In this document: in pieces, positions 50,056-63,268 of the stretch | Numbering within the stretch: the stretch's first letter is position 1 | How the letters are laid out: every line of letters starts with the position of its first letter | Source: Alloascoidea africana | Lineage: Eukaryota; Ascomycota; Alloascoideomycetes; Alloascoideales; Alloascoideaceae | NCBI GenBank assembly: GCA_030581615.1 | Contig: JAKTTT010000004.1 | Span: 248,001 to 312,000, forward strand | Direction of reading: 5' to 3' | Length of the DNA: 64,000 nucleotides | Program-made: the position numbers and the translations under genes | Notes under the pieces: model-generated | Told to the model about the DNA's origin: nothing | Seen by the model: the letters and a program-made list of their open reading frames with translations, nothing else | Databases searched by the model: none

Positions 50056-50988
50056 CTAATGATAATCATCGGGGTTTGCAACTCGTAGTACCTTTCTGGA
50101 GTAGTCAGCTTCATCTGCTAGTGTTCCTTCACTTAGCCGCCTCTGTCCAAGCATTTCTGTGTTTAGCCTCTCATCAGCGGCGAACTGTGATGTGCCACTA
50201 TACTTGTTATCGCTATCCGATACGAATGGATTTGGGTTATAAGAAAGATCATAATCGGGTTGTACCAATCTTTCCTGTTCTTTTCTTTTGAAAATGAACC
50301 ATACAATGAAGGCGCCTACCGCGCCGATACCTCCTACGACTCCAACCACGATACCTGCTATTGTCCCTGCCTGTACTGAAGACCCATTATCATCGCTATC
50401 AGAGTCAGTAGAGCTCGGGGAAGCAGAGTTTGTGGCAGTCACCTTATTCGTAATAATAGCTGTGACAACTTTTGTTGCGCCTTCCGCGTCCGTGACCACT
50501 GAGGTGGAGGTCGACGTTTGAGTGTCGGTCGCTTCATCAGTCTTCGTTGATGTCTGAGATTTGTCTGATTTTCCAGTCGTCTTGGAGTCATCCTGGCTCC
50601 CAGATTTGACGGTTCCAGTGTTTGTCTCCCAGAAAGCAAAAGCTTCGGATCCACCACAGTTCTCTTTGGGGAACCCAGCACAATTAACATTACATTTCTT
50701 TGAAGTGTCTCCTGAAGGCATGGTATTTCCACAGTAGCATTCACTACCGTTAAATAACGCCAACATAGAATACCCAGATTCAGAACATTGTTCGTAGCAG
50801 TATGAGTTGGATTGATAAATGTAGTCGTTATCGAGTTTAAAGTCATCTGGTAGATCTGAGTAGCATCCCAGTTCTGTGTATGGAGTAGATGCAGTGGCTG
50901 TGTCAGGTAAACTCAGGGACGTGAAAATAGCGAAGAGTATGGATATAGCGAATGGCCAAGAAACGTGGGTGTAAAAGAGTGGTATCAT
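50056..50988 (-). CDS. WSC1: WSC-type cell-wall stress sensor
   Basis: The 310-residue type I membrane protein is an upstream sensor of the Pkc1 cell-integrity pathway. Signal peptide at 1-33 (FAISILFAIFTSLSL core), then a WSC domain at about 38-120 with eight cysteines (LGCYSDLPDD, YCYEQC, SECYCGN, CNVNCAG, NCGG). A Ser/Thr-rich stalk spans 120-210. The membrane segment is AGTIAGIVVGVVGGIGAVGA..., followed by basic KRKEQ. The cytoplasmic tail ends VLRVANPDDYH, as in yeast Wsc proteins that bind Rom2. The frame is open further upstream but with no ATG; 50988 is the first ATG. Confidence 0.92.
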   Translation of the reverse strand: MIPLFYTHVSWPFAISILFAIFTSLSLPDTATASTPYTELGCYSDLPDDFKLDNDYIYQSNSYCYEQCSESGYSMLALFNGSECYCGNTMPSGDTSKKCNVNCAGFPKENCGGSEAFAFWETNTGTVKSGSQDDSKTTGKSDKSQTSTKTDEATDTQTSTSTSVVTDAEGATKVVTAIITNKVTATNSASPSSTDSDSDDNGSSVQAGTIAGIVVGVVGGIGAVGAFIVWFIFKRKEQERLVQPDYDLSYNPNPFVSDSDNKYSGTSQFAADERLNTEMLGQRRLSEGTLADEADYSRKVLRVANPDDYH

Positions 50989-51316
50989 GACGACGATTCG
51001 TACGAGATTAACGAGGGAGAAATTGCGACAACAGAGAAAAGGGAGTTTTCTCTTGATGAAGCCAGCACCAGTAGGAATATTAATAGGAAAGAAGGGGTGT
51101 TGACCGTGAGACAAAAACACTTTTCGAAAATAAAAGAATGTCCGTAAACGGAAATAGCATTATGCACACATGCGTCTCATGGTTCCCAAAACAAATACTT
51201 GCATCAAAGCACAACTGAGAGAACGGTTGTCGGACATATGCAGTGGCCATTTTTTTGTTTGTCTCTTCCCTCTCAGAGTCTCTTTTGCCTCTAGATTTTT
51301 TGCCCTCACCAAGAGA
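50989..51316. other. divergent promoter of WSC and STS1 genes
   Basis: 328 bp shared by the two divergent genes. No proteasome-associated element (GGTGGCAAA) is visible. An ATG at 51170 in frame with STS1 exists but precedes the conserved start. Confidence 0.5.
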
Positions 51317-52501
51317 ATGTTGCCGTCGGGATTCTCGTGGGGTTCGCTCTCTAGAACTGGTAACCCAAGTTCTAGAGGCAGCCATTCCAATCCTTTTGAC
51401 GATCCGAAGGGTCCCAGTGGCGACAGCTCTGGCTCAACTAGGGCTAGTACCAAAAACAGCAAACTCTCACAGAACCAGTTCCAACATCGACGACAGCAAG
51501 AAGAACAGACAGGGGGAGTGTCAGGGGCTCCTGTCAAACCCTCAAAGCGAAAGTTTTCCGGTGATGATGATATGTATCAGGAATCTTCAAAATTCAGCGT
51601 CAAAACCGGTATTAGCGGGTCCCCAACCAAACCGACCACAACGACAAGACTGGCCATGTTGCAGTCCCGGGGTATGAAAAAGACACATAGTAGTAATAAC
51701 AGCAATAGTGGTTTCAAAAGATCACGAACAAGTAGGATTCAGGGCCGGCCATTACCTATCTCCCGAATCGTTGAGTCACTGGACAAAAAGACCATCCAAT
51801 CCATTTTGGAACAGGTTTGCAATACAAACCCAGATATTTACAAGCAAGTTCTTGCAACATCTCCAAGGCCTACTGTATCTTCATGTCTTGAGGTCCTGAT
51901 TTCATTTGTTGACAAAATTTCAAATGCATTCCCTTTGGGTGTTGATCCCCAATCTGCGTACTCTTACATCAGGGTTAAGCCCATAGTCGATGATTTTTAT
52001 CATGCACTTTCAGACTATACGCTTCATTTTTTACCTCCAAACGAATCCCAGCCGTCGAACACTCTGGCATTTTTAGATGGTGCAACTCATTTACTCCATA
52101 GACTACCAAATTGGGAGGATCCACAGTATAATTACCATAGAATGCTGGCCTATGAGCAGATATGCCATACCTGGTGTTTGGGAATCGATGAATTCATCAA
52201 GAATGGCGTTCAACCAGCATCTATTCTAGCTTTAATCAACGAACAATGGGATATGAGATTGAAAGATCACAATGAGCTGTGCAATGGCAAGTTGCAACAG
52301 GCTGTCGACCTGATCCGTGCCGAAATCGAGGCTGTTGAAGAACAGCAATCTCAATTGCACCAAAACTTTGGTCCTTCGGGTAGCCGAAATGGAACTCCTA
52401 CGAAAGGCTTGAACGATGCAGTTGTTATGAATAATTTTTCTATCCATAATAGTCCTTTGAACAGCCAACCTTCAAGTTCATTTGTTCACAAGTACTATTA
52501 A
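51317..52501 (+). CDS. STS1: STS1/CUT8 family nuclear proteasome tether
   Basis: The 394-residue protein belongs to the Cut8/Sts1 family, which links proteasomes to the nucleus or nuclear envelope. The N-terminus MLPSGFSWGS mirrors yeast Sts1 MMGFEWGF and decides the start; an in-frame ATG 49 codons upstream is less likely. Residues 1-170 are Ser/Thr-rich and basic with a nuclear-localisation-like KRSRTSR. The conserved domain (about 172-345) has LDKKTIQSILEQVCNTNPDI, AYSYIRVKPIVDDFYHALSD, and the family-typical FLDGATHLLHRLPNW. The C-terminus carries a coiled-coil-like EAVEEQQSQLHQ. Confidence 0.9.
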   Translation: MLPSGFSWGSLSRTGNPSSRGSHSNPFDDPKGPSGDSSGSTRASTKNSKLSQNQFQHRRQQEEQTGGVSGAPVKPSKRKFSGDDDMYQESSKFSVKTGISGSPTKPTTTTRLAMLQSRGMKKTHSSNNSNSGFKRSRTSRIQGRPLPISRIVESLDKKTIQSILEQVCNTNPDIYKQVLATSPRPTVSSCLEVLISFVDKISNAFPLGVDPQSAYSYIRVKPIVDDFYHALSDYTLHFLPPNESQPSNTLAFLDGATHLLHRLPNWEDPQYNYHRMLAYEQICHTWCLGIDEFIKNGVQPASILALINEQWDMRLKDHNELCNGKLQQAVDLIRAEIEAVEEQQSQLHQNFGPSGSRNGTPTKGLNDAVVMNNFSIHNSPLNSQPSSSFVHKYY

Positions 52502-53146
52502 CCATGCATTAGGCGTGCGGACAGATATGATAGAATCCGTCCTAAACGAGTTAAATATATTCCGATCGCTATTGAGGTTTGAATTAGAAAAAGCCTGCTT
52601 GCATCTAGCACACTACTTGTTTGGCCTCTCTTGGAAAACTGCAAAATGAATAGATATACTCCTGACATAATCTGCTTGAATTTTTTTACAGTTTTACCTT
52701 CTTTGTTTGCCTTCTCTTAGTTTTGATTTTTTCATCGTTGACTTACATTATCAATATCATCATTATCTGTTGATCGAATCTGTTTGGTTTTTTTGTCTTG
52801 CTTATCTCGTCTCTCTTCTTTCTCCTTACTAGCTCAAATTGGATAGCTGCTCATTCGCACATTGATCTGTCAAAAGGTTAAATTGGCTCGTTTACCTACC
52901 TCACTTTATATAGGCCTTTTTGTATCTATTTTACTGCTTAAAGAACTTTGACCTGCACTTTTTAACCTTAAAATTTGGCTCAACCGCAACATACTGGCAA
53001 AAGTATTAGCTATTGAGGTATTACTAGTAAGCATTGGTAGTAATAGTATCATCTCTTAAACACAAATAGAAAAGCAATTAAACATGGCTAAATACACAAA
53101 AAAATCCAAAAATGCCCAAACCCAAATAATCATAACCACAAAGGCA
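52502..53146. other. convergent 3' flanks of STS1 and IRA
   Basis: AT-rich intergenic DNA between two convergent genes. Nothing else is seen. Confidence 0.6.
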
Positions 53147-56100
53147 TTAAGTCAACAAGCTTTGTAATCCACTCCTAAGAGTAGTCACTGCATCGGCCAA
53201 GTTATCAGTTACCAGTTTCAACTCGTCAAATGACTTGACTCCAGCATTTTCAAAGCCATATGCATTCACTGCTTTCAAAACAGTAGAAATGTACCGGCGC
53301 GGATTTGATTGATCATACTGGGGATGTCCCAGAACAGCGGATATAAAATCTTGACAAGATGCAACCAGTGCTGGAGACGTAGAAACGTTACAAATTTCCA
53401 AGATTCGCTTCTTTAGTAGTCCGTAGACCATAAATTTGTGTTCAGGGTATGTCTCACCGGCAAGAAGCACCCATTGTAAGAACCGCAACATTGTGGTTTC
53501 ATCTATTCTGTTCTTGTCGATTAAAAGTGCTACCAAATGTAGCGTCACTATCGAATGATCAGAACCTGTTGTGAAGTAATCGAGGATAACCTTTGGGATT
53601 ATAACTTCTTCTGATGCTGGTACCAACTCTTTCGACACATTTGCTGCTAATTGGGAAAGATGTAGTTTGATCTCAATGTCGGTCCGAGAGAGCAAGAATA
53701 AAAGTACAATATATGAAGCTGGAGACAAGCGTTTTGCTTCAGTTAGGTTCAGCAGGCTATTTTGCTTCATCGAAGCAGCTAGATTTGCAGACCTGATCCT
53801 CATAATAGTTTCTGTTGTTGTCAAAGCGGGTTGTCTAGTCGGCACGTTTTGAATACCCTTTGCTAGTATTGCAATAACATAGTTATCAAACTGTTCTGGA
53901 GAGTATCGAACCCCAAGTAACTCCTCCTGTTCGATCAGACCAGATCCAAGATACTTTCGATAGCCTGAAAGAGCTCCAATGACATTACAGTTTGGAAACA
54001 ATTGATAGAGCTCCATAAACTCAAGGGCTTTTCCAGCCAACTGAATACTGGCTGTATACCCGCTTGCAATCACGGAAGATGAAGCACACATTAGCCCTAG
54101 CCAGAACATTTTTCCAAACCATTTAGAATCAGGTGGTAACCCTTCAAGAAGTCTTGCTAAACACGAAATGGCACAAACATGGATATCTGCCCCACGGGTA
54201 TGCTCTACAAGTTTTATATCAGCAGCTTTGCAAAGAAAGCTCAGAACTTGCTCAATCATTCTTTCGGCGTCACCTGGCTCGTCTTTTTTCAAGAAGCCCA
54301 TGGTTAAGAATGCTCTGGATCGAATTGGAGAGCTGTCTTTGAACGCAGCATCGACAGCGTAGTTTGTCCAAGCAGCTTTCCAGTATCTTGTCTTTTTCTC
54401 ATTACCGACCAGTTCTAACAATCTCAGTAAGTGCGAGCATAATTCTTCAAGTCCAGATATCAAATCCGAGCCATGGGCCCCTGCAAGGTCACAATCGTTT
54501 ATAACGTTAACTTTATTGAGCCCAAAGAGAAGCTCAGCCCGATGACTTGAAAACTTGTCCACAATTATGTTCACCTCGCTGCGTTCATGAACGTCAATAT
54601 CGAGACGAGTTGAGAACGTGTGAAGAAAGTTTATTATCAACTTCTGTAAGCACGATCTCATTTCATAGGGCCCCATGTTTAGGAATGAAGTAGCAATAAA
54701 GCAAAGATCGGCGAGATAAATGTCTGTAAACTCCACTGAATCAAAAAACAGTACAATACATCCTTTTAGAAGCACAATAATCTCTGTCCAGCTTCCTTGG
54801 ACAAGCGCCAAGGACCTTGCATCGGCTTTGTCGTAGAGCGGGATAGTAGCAACATTTCTCAGCTTTCCAATAACTTTCCCACAAACTTCAACAGAGGGAG
54901 ATATACCAAGAAGAGACAAAATATCCTCACAGTTATACCCTTCCGTCTGCCTATTTATCGCCGTTTCTAGAATTTCATTCACTACAATATCGCTTAAATA
55001 GCGTTGCTTGCAGATTGGACCCCAGATATGAATATCAAGAGTAGCGATAAGGGAGACAGATTTGTAAGTGATCTTTAATAACTCTCTTATAATTTGTTTT
55101 GTTCTTCGGGGCCCTCTATTACCAAATGCCCAGACATAGTCGTGTAAGTTTTCTAATAATGGGGAGATGTAAAACAGCATATCATCTTTATTGAATCCAG
55201 GGGCTTTTTCATAAGCTTCAAAGAAAGCCATAAAAAGCTTAAATGTCCATTGAGGCTTATTTTTTGCAACCGTCTTGACCAAGTTAATAACGTACTCCAT
55301 ATCGTTTTTAGGGAAGTATATTCCTTCTCTAGGCATGGCTTCTCGATCAACCTGCAAATGATACAATTTCTCAATAGCTTGTCCTAGATTGTAAGCTGCC
55401 GTCCTAACAATAGGCTCTTCCGACACCAGGCCAGCAAACGCGATATTCAAAATTCCACATATTGCATTTTCTAAGGAGAGAAGTGCTTGCTCATCGAGAG
55501 AAGTCGAGGATGAGCTTTCGCTGCTATAGTTTTCCATCATCGAGGTTATAGACCTCACTATGAGTGCAGCTTCAGGATGGCTCATAGTTAAGGGATCCAT
55601 CTCATGAAACTCGATCCTAAAGTCAGTAGTGGTACACAGAGCCACAGACTTGATGTCGAGAACAGAGTAAACATCCAAAGGACGAATATACGAGTTTTTG
55701 CCTCCACAGGAGACCGGAACATATTCAACTCTGCAAAACTGAATATGTCGGGTGCCTATCTTCATGGTACCTTCAAAAGTTGCCTCCATTTTGGTCAATG
55801 GATCAATTTCCCGTTGCGTAACTCTGGTGTATTCAACCTTCCCATCTTTAACAATAGACTCTGTCTTCTTACACACTCCATAGGTTAACTTTGGAAAGTC
55901 CGAAGTATCATAAAAGGAGGAGTTGAAGATGTGAGGAACAAAATAGGGATTGAAAACTTCGTTTGAAAAAATGTTAAAAGTGTCTTCTAGGAGAGGCAAA
56001 AACTCTGCTGAAACATTGTAGTAGTAAATCGCAGCTACATTGTCTGCTAAATGGCATGGGAAAAACCTCTCCACGTCTACTAGCATTGACAGTTCAACAA

Positions 56101-59100
56101 AGTTTTTGGCATTGTATCCAGTACAATCCATAACAATCACAAACTTGCTGTTCCACAAGTTGCCCAGAACCTGGAAAATACGGTAAACCACTAAATCCGG
56201 ATCCGTAACAGAATCTTTTGAAAACATCGCCATGTTAAAGACTATGCAAGGCATACCGTCCTCGGTAATCCCTTCTTGAACCAATTGAAATTCAGAGGTA
56301 ACACCACCAAAATCTCTGTTTGATGTTCTGGACATGAAATCAAAAAGGCGCACTCCTCGCTCTGTCCTATCTCTAACTATGTCCTCTGGCATATTGTATC
56401 CCTTGCTTGATTTTGGTTGGCCAAGCGATTCCACAATATCATCCAGCTTGTGGTAGACGTCAATTTCGGGATACACAAATTCCAAATCGTTAGGCAATTC
56501 TGAAAGGTTCATCTTGACTTTATGAAGGGCCATCAAGCCAAATTGGGTGGAGGCATTTTGAGCCTGTTTAAACCTTGAATGAATGTTATCCAGTTGAGTA
56601 TACAAAAACGAATGGAGAAAAGAGAGATCTGATGGGTCAATGGAACGAATTCGAGACTCTATTCCGCTAGACGTTTCGCTCGACACAATGTTTGCGCCAA
56701 TGCCGTTTCCATTCAATGGTCTCACAGAGTCCTCTCCATTATAGTCAAGGTCTGCAGCTTTTGTTAAGAATTCCACTATCCCATCGCTAATTTGACACAA
56801 TTCTGCCATTCGATTATGCAATAAAGGTATTTTTAAGGAATATAGAGATCCATTTGCCATGTTCTGTATCACTTTCGCCAACAAGAGTAAAGACCTGGAA
56901 ACAGCTTTAGAAGGTTTCTCATCCAAAATTCCCTCTTGTTCAGGAGCAACCAAAGCAGGACAGACAAACCTTAGAAAGAGAAAAGATCCAACCGAAGTGA
57001 CTCCAGCTTCTGGGAACCGTGGCAGAACATGTGTTTTAATTGTATAGCATATTTCTCTGAAACTCCAAGGCATCAGTTCTAGTGATTTCAGGAACGAGTC
57101 TCCTAGTCTCTTGAGCGTCATCATCAAGCGATCAATGTTTTGCTGCACGTTTTCGCACTGAGAGTCATCATTGTTCATCGAATTAGAGTTCAAATCAAAT
57201 GTGAACTTTGAAGGGTTTGTAACAAAGTCGTTCAAAACAGGACCAAGGACCAGCTTTAGGTATTCCGTGCCATGGCGCTTTGCATACAAGGAAAGAATTC
57301 TAGTTGCAACGCTATTTCGTCTCAGCAAATCAACCAGTCTTTTGTTGTTTTCAATTTCTCTAGCAACAACTGCTTTAATAATTTGTAAGCTGTTGCCCTT
57401 AATTTCAAAGATGTTTAACAAAGCTATTGCCAATTTGTCAACATCGGAGGAAGTTGCACAGTCAGCAATTGCAACACAGAGATTTGTATGCTCTCTAAGA
57501 AATTGTACCAAGATCAGATACTTTTCTTCTTCATTTTTATCCAAAACATTATTGTTAATCGACTCGATAATGACTTCTTTAAAAACATTAATGAAGGAAG
57601 CGCGCATAGTAGTATTCTTGTGATATCCATGGGGGAGTGCAAAATTCCATGCCACGTCCAAATTTCCCTTTATTACATGTTTCAAAGCAATGAGTATTGC
57701 CTTTATCAGGTCGTTCTGCCTTTGTGAGTTTTGAGTTGACGAATTCGAACGTTGGCTGATTATCGTGTTCCTTAAAGACGGCGCATATGCGCTGTTTTCA
57801 AATATAGAGGACTGGAGATCAGAAAATCCTGTTTTCGTAGTCCTAGAAATGGAACTCGCGCTATTTGAGAAAAGAGCAGACGACCTAGATCCAGTTCCTA
57901 AAGAAGCGTACTCAAGGGAACCAAGAGTACTGAGAGTGGACGTGCCAGTCACCGAAGCTCCTGCATTTGATGCAGCTATGTGAGAATCAATACTGGTATA
58001 TTTGTCAAATGCCCTCAGAGCCAACTGAAACCAATTTCCACAAATAGAAGATTTTGCACGGATGTAATCTTCAGGCCCTGATGTGTTAGATACTGAAATA
58101 AGTACGTCTTTTGCCAACAATTCTAAGCATTTTGCGCTTTCAACGGCTAGATCAAAATAGATCTGGTCCAATTCATTGACTCTATCCATTGATCTAAACG
58201 ACTGGTTGGACCAGTTTGAAGTTGACGCTGCTGAATTTGCAAAAGAGGGGGCTCGAAATGAATCCTGATCACTCTTGTACAGCTCATCGTGAAATACGCC
58301 CTTTTCAAACCAAACAAATCCAAGTCTAACAGCTTGGAAGCGAAGTCTCGCCGAAAGCCGAATTCCTGTAGGGACTTGGTTCTTTGCAGCATCTCTCCAA
58401 GCAGTGCATATGCGAATCTTTAACTTCAAGGCGGTTATATCGTTGACCCCAGCAAGAGATTCAAGTGTATCACTAACGAGAAACAACAGTTCGACTATCT
58501 TTTGACCAAGATGAATTTTTTCTTCAGAACCACGGGCAAGAATGGATTTGAGGAATGCAATTGTCTGTTCAAGCATTCTAAAGGACTTTTCTCTGCTTGC
58601 AACGGGCAGAATCTCCTCAAGGTGATTCTTTACCTGTTGCAAAATTGTAGGAATTGCTCTTTGGCTAGCTTCTCTTGACAACATCTCTTTACAACTGTCA
58701 CTAATTTGAATTGACTGTGAGTTTAGTGATGAGACAAACATTTTGAACATCTCCTCAATATTTGGTGTAATCTCTCCAACTTTTGAGTTTGTTTCAGGGT
58801 CCGTTGCCAAGATGCAATCGCACAGCGAACACAGCAAGCCTGCATAGTTTCTAGTTTGTAAAGTAAGAGAAAAACTCCAGTCCGGATTATCATGGTCTAT
58901 TCCAGCACAATATCGATCGTAGATGTGTTCCCAAGCATCCAAGATACCCTCTGTAGGAACAGACAGTCTTCCAGCAAGCTTCCGCAATTTTTTCTGCCTA
59001 GCAACCTGGCCCACCAGTCTCTTGTTGTCCTCATGTGCAAATGATTCATATTCCTCCCTATTATACAAAATCCTACAAGCATAAACTTTCTGGGTAAGAT

Positions 59101-61620
59101 CACAGCTCTTGCTTCCGCATTCAATCATATGCTGCAACACTTTTTTCGCTGCTTTGAAGATTTCAAAATCCGGAGAGCAGAGACACAGCAACACCAATGT
59201 CTCTACCCGCGTATAGGTAGCCTCTCTCTCCTTGTAACTTTCCACAAGTGTAATATCGTTATTGCAAACTTTTTGCAAGTTTACGTGTTGTAGCAAAAAG
59301 ACTCTAGTTTCAAATAGCTTTGCAATTGTTCGGAGTAATGGGAGTACCATTGGATCTGCCAGATCTAAATCAAGAATCTTCTCTGCAAGTGCTCTTGCTA
59401 TGTATCCTGTGGAGAAATAGATCACAAATGCTTTGTTAGGGTTATCAAGACGCACATCTTTAACATCAATGGACTCAATCGACTCTCTCGAAAGTAAAGC
59501 CTTTAAGAACTCTGAAGACGACTTTACCAAGTCCTGATCATAATCAACCAGACTAGAAACCAGCGGTTCTAAATTTTTGGACCCAAAAGATGGATCATTG
59601 ACATTAAAGTCTGTAAAGTACAGGAAGGGAGCAGGAATGAATGCAAAGTAGACGTTGACTAGAATTGGCAGACTAACCGTTTCGGAGTTGCTTGTGCTAA
59701 GAGACTTTTTTGTACTATTATTGGCAGGAAGAGATGCTCTTGACTTTAACAACAGTTTTGCATTTTTCTGGATCAGGTTTCTCAAAAGTGGTGCGAATCT
59801 GGTCATGTACTGCTGATAAGTTTCTCTTTTACTAGGGATTGCTCCAAACGCACGCAGACCGGTTGCCATACATACCACAATGTTTGGAATGACGTCATCG
59901 TCTTCGACTTCAACGGTATTTCCAGAAACTCCTGCGACGCTAATACGGCGCCTTGAAGGATTCAGATGTGTTTCAAAGTCATCGTGGATTTCTTCGGGTT
60001 TGATTATAGAGTAGGCGTTGAAAAGCTCGCAGTAGAGACTAATATAGCTTGGACTGATATCTGTGATGTAGTAGTAGAATGCAGGCTTCAGCTGCTCTCT
60101 GAGATCAATGATCCACTGGACCATTGGATTCATGGGGTCATATTCACTAACCACGGAAGCAGCCGTGCAAATGTTGGCAGCACAGATGAGTTGCAAGTCT
60201 CCGACTCTCCTGGTTGAGAGATTTGTCTTTATAAACCGAAGAACGTTAAACCTATTGGGGTAGCGTCTGTCCAAGTTTCCTGTTTTTTCAAACTTGATAA
60301 AACTTTCAAATACAGTTGGAGTCAAGCACATAAGCAATGAGAGAAACCTATAGTAGATGTGAGAATATTTCATGTTTTCGGTCCGAGAATACAACAAATC
60401 AAAAAAGCCTTTCAAAACAAGCTGGATTTCATTTTTTGTGTCATGCTCGTGAGCCACAGCTTCGTAGTATTCTTGAGGTCTTGCCAAAATCCAGTATTCC
60501 AAGCTTTGAGAAAAGAAAAAGAAAAACAGAGCTTGGTGAATTGGCGATCTGATATCGCTGGCAAAGTCCCACATTTGCTTGAACAACATGAGAATGGAGT
60601 GCTTGTCCAAATAGACATAGCCCAATAGATCCACGTTTGGTACCAGAACTTCCTCAAAGTCATGATCCCACTGTGAATCGCTGGCGCTTGTCCCTCCATG
60701 CTTCAACAGTCTGTGTTTGTGTCCTTGGCTAGTAGATTTTATCCCCACTTTGGTCAACTCTACTAGCTCTTTTGAAATTATGGTATAGCAAACGCTCCAA
60801 TTCGACCCGCTTACAAAACGGATTATGACTGTGCAGTATTCATCAATCTCCTCAATTGTGTCTTTGTTCAGATGCCCGTCCAAGCTTTGCGGCGGGTGGA
60901 TGCTTCCGTTAGAGACAATAGCCATAGAGTTTGCAACTGTTCCTTGAGATCGAAGCAAAAGAACTTGTTCCAGTAGGCTTGCCGCTAAAGAATCATCTAG
61001 CTTTGGTGGTAGTACAGTGTGGTACTTTAGGAACGGCTTCACGTATGAACCCGATTGGCCATATATGACTGGAACCCGCCCACGCCTAATCTGAGATGGG
61101 TTTGGCTCCAGGGAATCCCAGTTGGCCTCAGTGCACTCTGCTAGGAGCTTCATCACAATCAACACCGAATTGAGCGAATTTATGTTTCTGTTTCGTAGGC
61201 GTTCATAATCATCATGCTAAAGGATTTGGTTAGTAGAGTCTCAACACGCCCAGCTAATCGAATTCTTCGAGGAATAATAGCCAAAGAAACCCCAACTAGA
61301 GAATCATGTAGAAATATTTCAAATAACTCACTTCAGCAACAAGATGGAGCAATTTTTGGAATCCCCGGATGACATCAGTTATGTTCTGGGCTCTAGACAA
61401 GGCAAGCAAGTTCTTGCGGGCAGAAACGAACAGTTTATCTGATTCTGTATCTTCAACAGACTGACCAGTTTCAAACGGTAACTAAAGTTTCAAGCATTAG
61501 TCCTGTGTTGCATCTTGCCTCATGGACATCATAGTTTGAAGATTTGAAGAACAAGCATACAAGCTTCTGCAGTCTGCCAATTATGGCAGCAGTAGAGTCT
61601 ACCCTGCTCAGTTCCTTCAT
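53147..61620 (-). CDS. IRA1: Ras GTPase-activating protein, neurofibromin/IRA family
   Basis: The 2759-residue negative regulator of Ras (and so of cAMP/PKA). Exons: 61620-61561 (MKELSRVDSTAAIIGRLQKL), 61481-61332 (LPFETGQSVEDTESD...) and 61216-53147. Intron 1 (79 nt) is GTATGC...CTAAT...TTTAG; intron 2 (115 nt) is GTGAGT...TACTAAC...TTTAG; both phase 0. The RasGAP domain is at about 1330-1620, with the arginine-finger region LLRRNSVATRIL (about 1365) and FLFLRFVCPALVAPE (about 1484). A Sec14-PH-like module follows (KFVIVMDCTGYNAKNFVEL, about 1765), then a long helical C-terminal region. Without the first two exons the frame begins at a GTG. IRA1 and IRA2 cannot be distinguished here. Confidence 0.94.
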
Positions 61621-61823
61621 TGAGGCTCTACGAAGAATTCTTTGGCCTTTGAAAAAGTTGGGGAAGGAAAGAATAAAAGAGCAGAAGAAGAGGGGGGGCC
61701 GGGACTTAAAGGAGCAGGGGTACAAAAGAACAAGCGTAAAAGCAATAGAAGATCAGTACGAAATGGATATCCAGTTTAGCCTGGTTTTAGTTGCAATGGA
61801 ATTCACGCGCGCTACTGGGAAAA

Positions 61824-61836
61824 ACACCCGCACACC
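61824..61836 (+). promoter_or_regulatory. Rap1-type binding motif
   Basis: ACACCCGCACACC is a perfect consensus match 204 bp upstream of the IRA start. Confidence 0.55.
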
Positions 61837-62311
61837 CTGCAAGTTGTTTCTAGAACGACTCGCTGCGGATGCAGAGATATTGCAACACGGCGTTCGGGGG
61901 CAGATCTTCTACATGTCAGCGGGCTCAGAGGTCTCGCTGGCACCTGTTTTGCTGATTGGGGCCCTTGGCAAATGACAGATTAGGTCCCAATCACCGGCCT
62001 CCTTCCTCGTAATCCGGGCTCTGCGAAGCAGTAGGAGGAGGTGGAAGGCCCGCTCAGTGTAGGCTAGTTAGGTTCATGTACATGTTAAACTGTAGAGACA
62101 AGCTAACATAAGAGCAGAAAGTTTATAACTTTAGCAATTAGGCTATTGGCATAGTACACTGTGTGAACGGGTATTAACCACAATAAAACAGATGAAGATG
62201 ATCAGAAGAGTCATCCGGATAATAGTCCGCCATCATTCAAGTGTGCATAGAAGAAACTGCTGCTATCGATTCGTTTTCCAGCTGGTGAACCGTGTCCTGC
62301 CAGAGGCTATG

Positions 62312-62365
62312 CCGTTCAACGGGTCCAACGGCTTAACGGCGGCGACTGTTGGACCGTTGAAACGG
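62312..62365. repeat. inverted repeat, 17-18 bp arms
   Basis: Left arm CCGTTCAACGGGTCCAAC (62312-62329 region) and right arm GTTGGACCGTTGAAACGG are reverse complements apart from two single-base bulges. The 18-bp loop repeats the CAACGG/TTAACGG theme. Confidence 0.7.
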
Positions 62366-63268
62366 TCGTCATCAGTGTTGCGCACTTTAACGAGTTTTCA
62401 AAGTTTAAGAATGCAAGGAAGCCCTGCAATGGATCTTCGAATTGCCAAGTTTTAATCATGGTTATTGTCAATGGTTACACTAGCGTTGATTAGTTGAGGA
62501 AGATCATTCAGCTACTCCGCGTTCAGTATAAAACTTGGACCATCGCATTCTCGGTTAATCTTTATATTTCGTTTTGTTTTTTGATTCGTGCAATTTTATT
62601 CTATTTTTTTGCTCCACGGTAGATGCCAGTCTTGTTCATTCTAATCAACACCTTTTGCTCTTTGGCAACCATCTGATACCTTCTTCAAAATGAACCTTGA
62701 AGATGGCATGTCTGTGCTGTCAACAGTGCCATTCTGTGCGTCCCACACAAACTCATCGCATACTCAGTGCTGTGTAAATTGACAAGGAAAATCTGGGTAA
62801 AAGAAGAAACATGCGTACAGCTGGAAAAAAAATAATATACGAAACTAGTCTTGTGGTATCATACACCGATATGTGCAGAATCAGTCTGACAGTTCAACAG
62901 AAGGAAAGAGTGGTACAGCCAAATTGATAACATACACTTTGTCCATCTCGCGACTGGTTGCTGATCAATCAAAAGCTATTTTGAAACTCCAAGTTTTACC
63001 TGTAGGAAAGCCAGCCAAGGTAGATTCTTTTTTTGGCTTTGTACGTCGCGATCTTCTGTTTTACGACAGACAAAAATGCAGACAATTCGATAAAAGTTGA
63101 TTACGGTTTACTCAGTAAGAGTACTTTCTTTTCTGGCCTGGTCAGATTGCGAACTGTAGTTAAAGAGTTGAGCTGGGAATATTACAGATACTGGATTCCA
63201 GTAGTCAATGCTCATGGTAGCTACACAGAGTTTAACTTCAAGCCAACTCATCCCTCAAGTCCAAAGTT

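Noticed and set aside
61544-61975. 143-codon plus-strand frame over the IRA 5' end
   Set aside because: It is antisense to IRA exon 1 and its leader, and shows no family resemblance.
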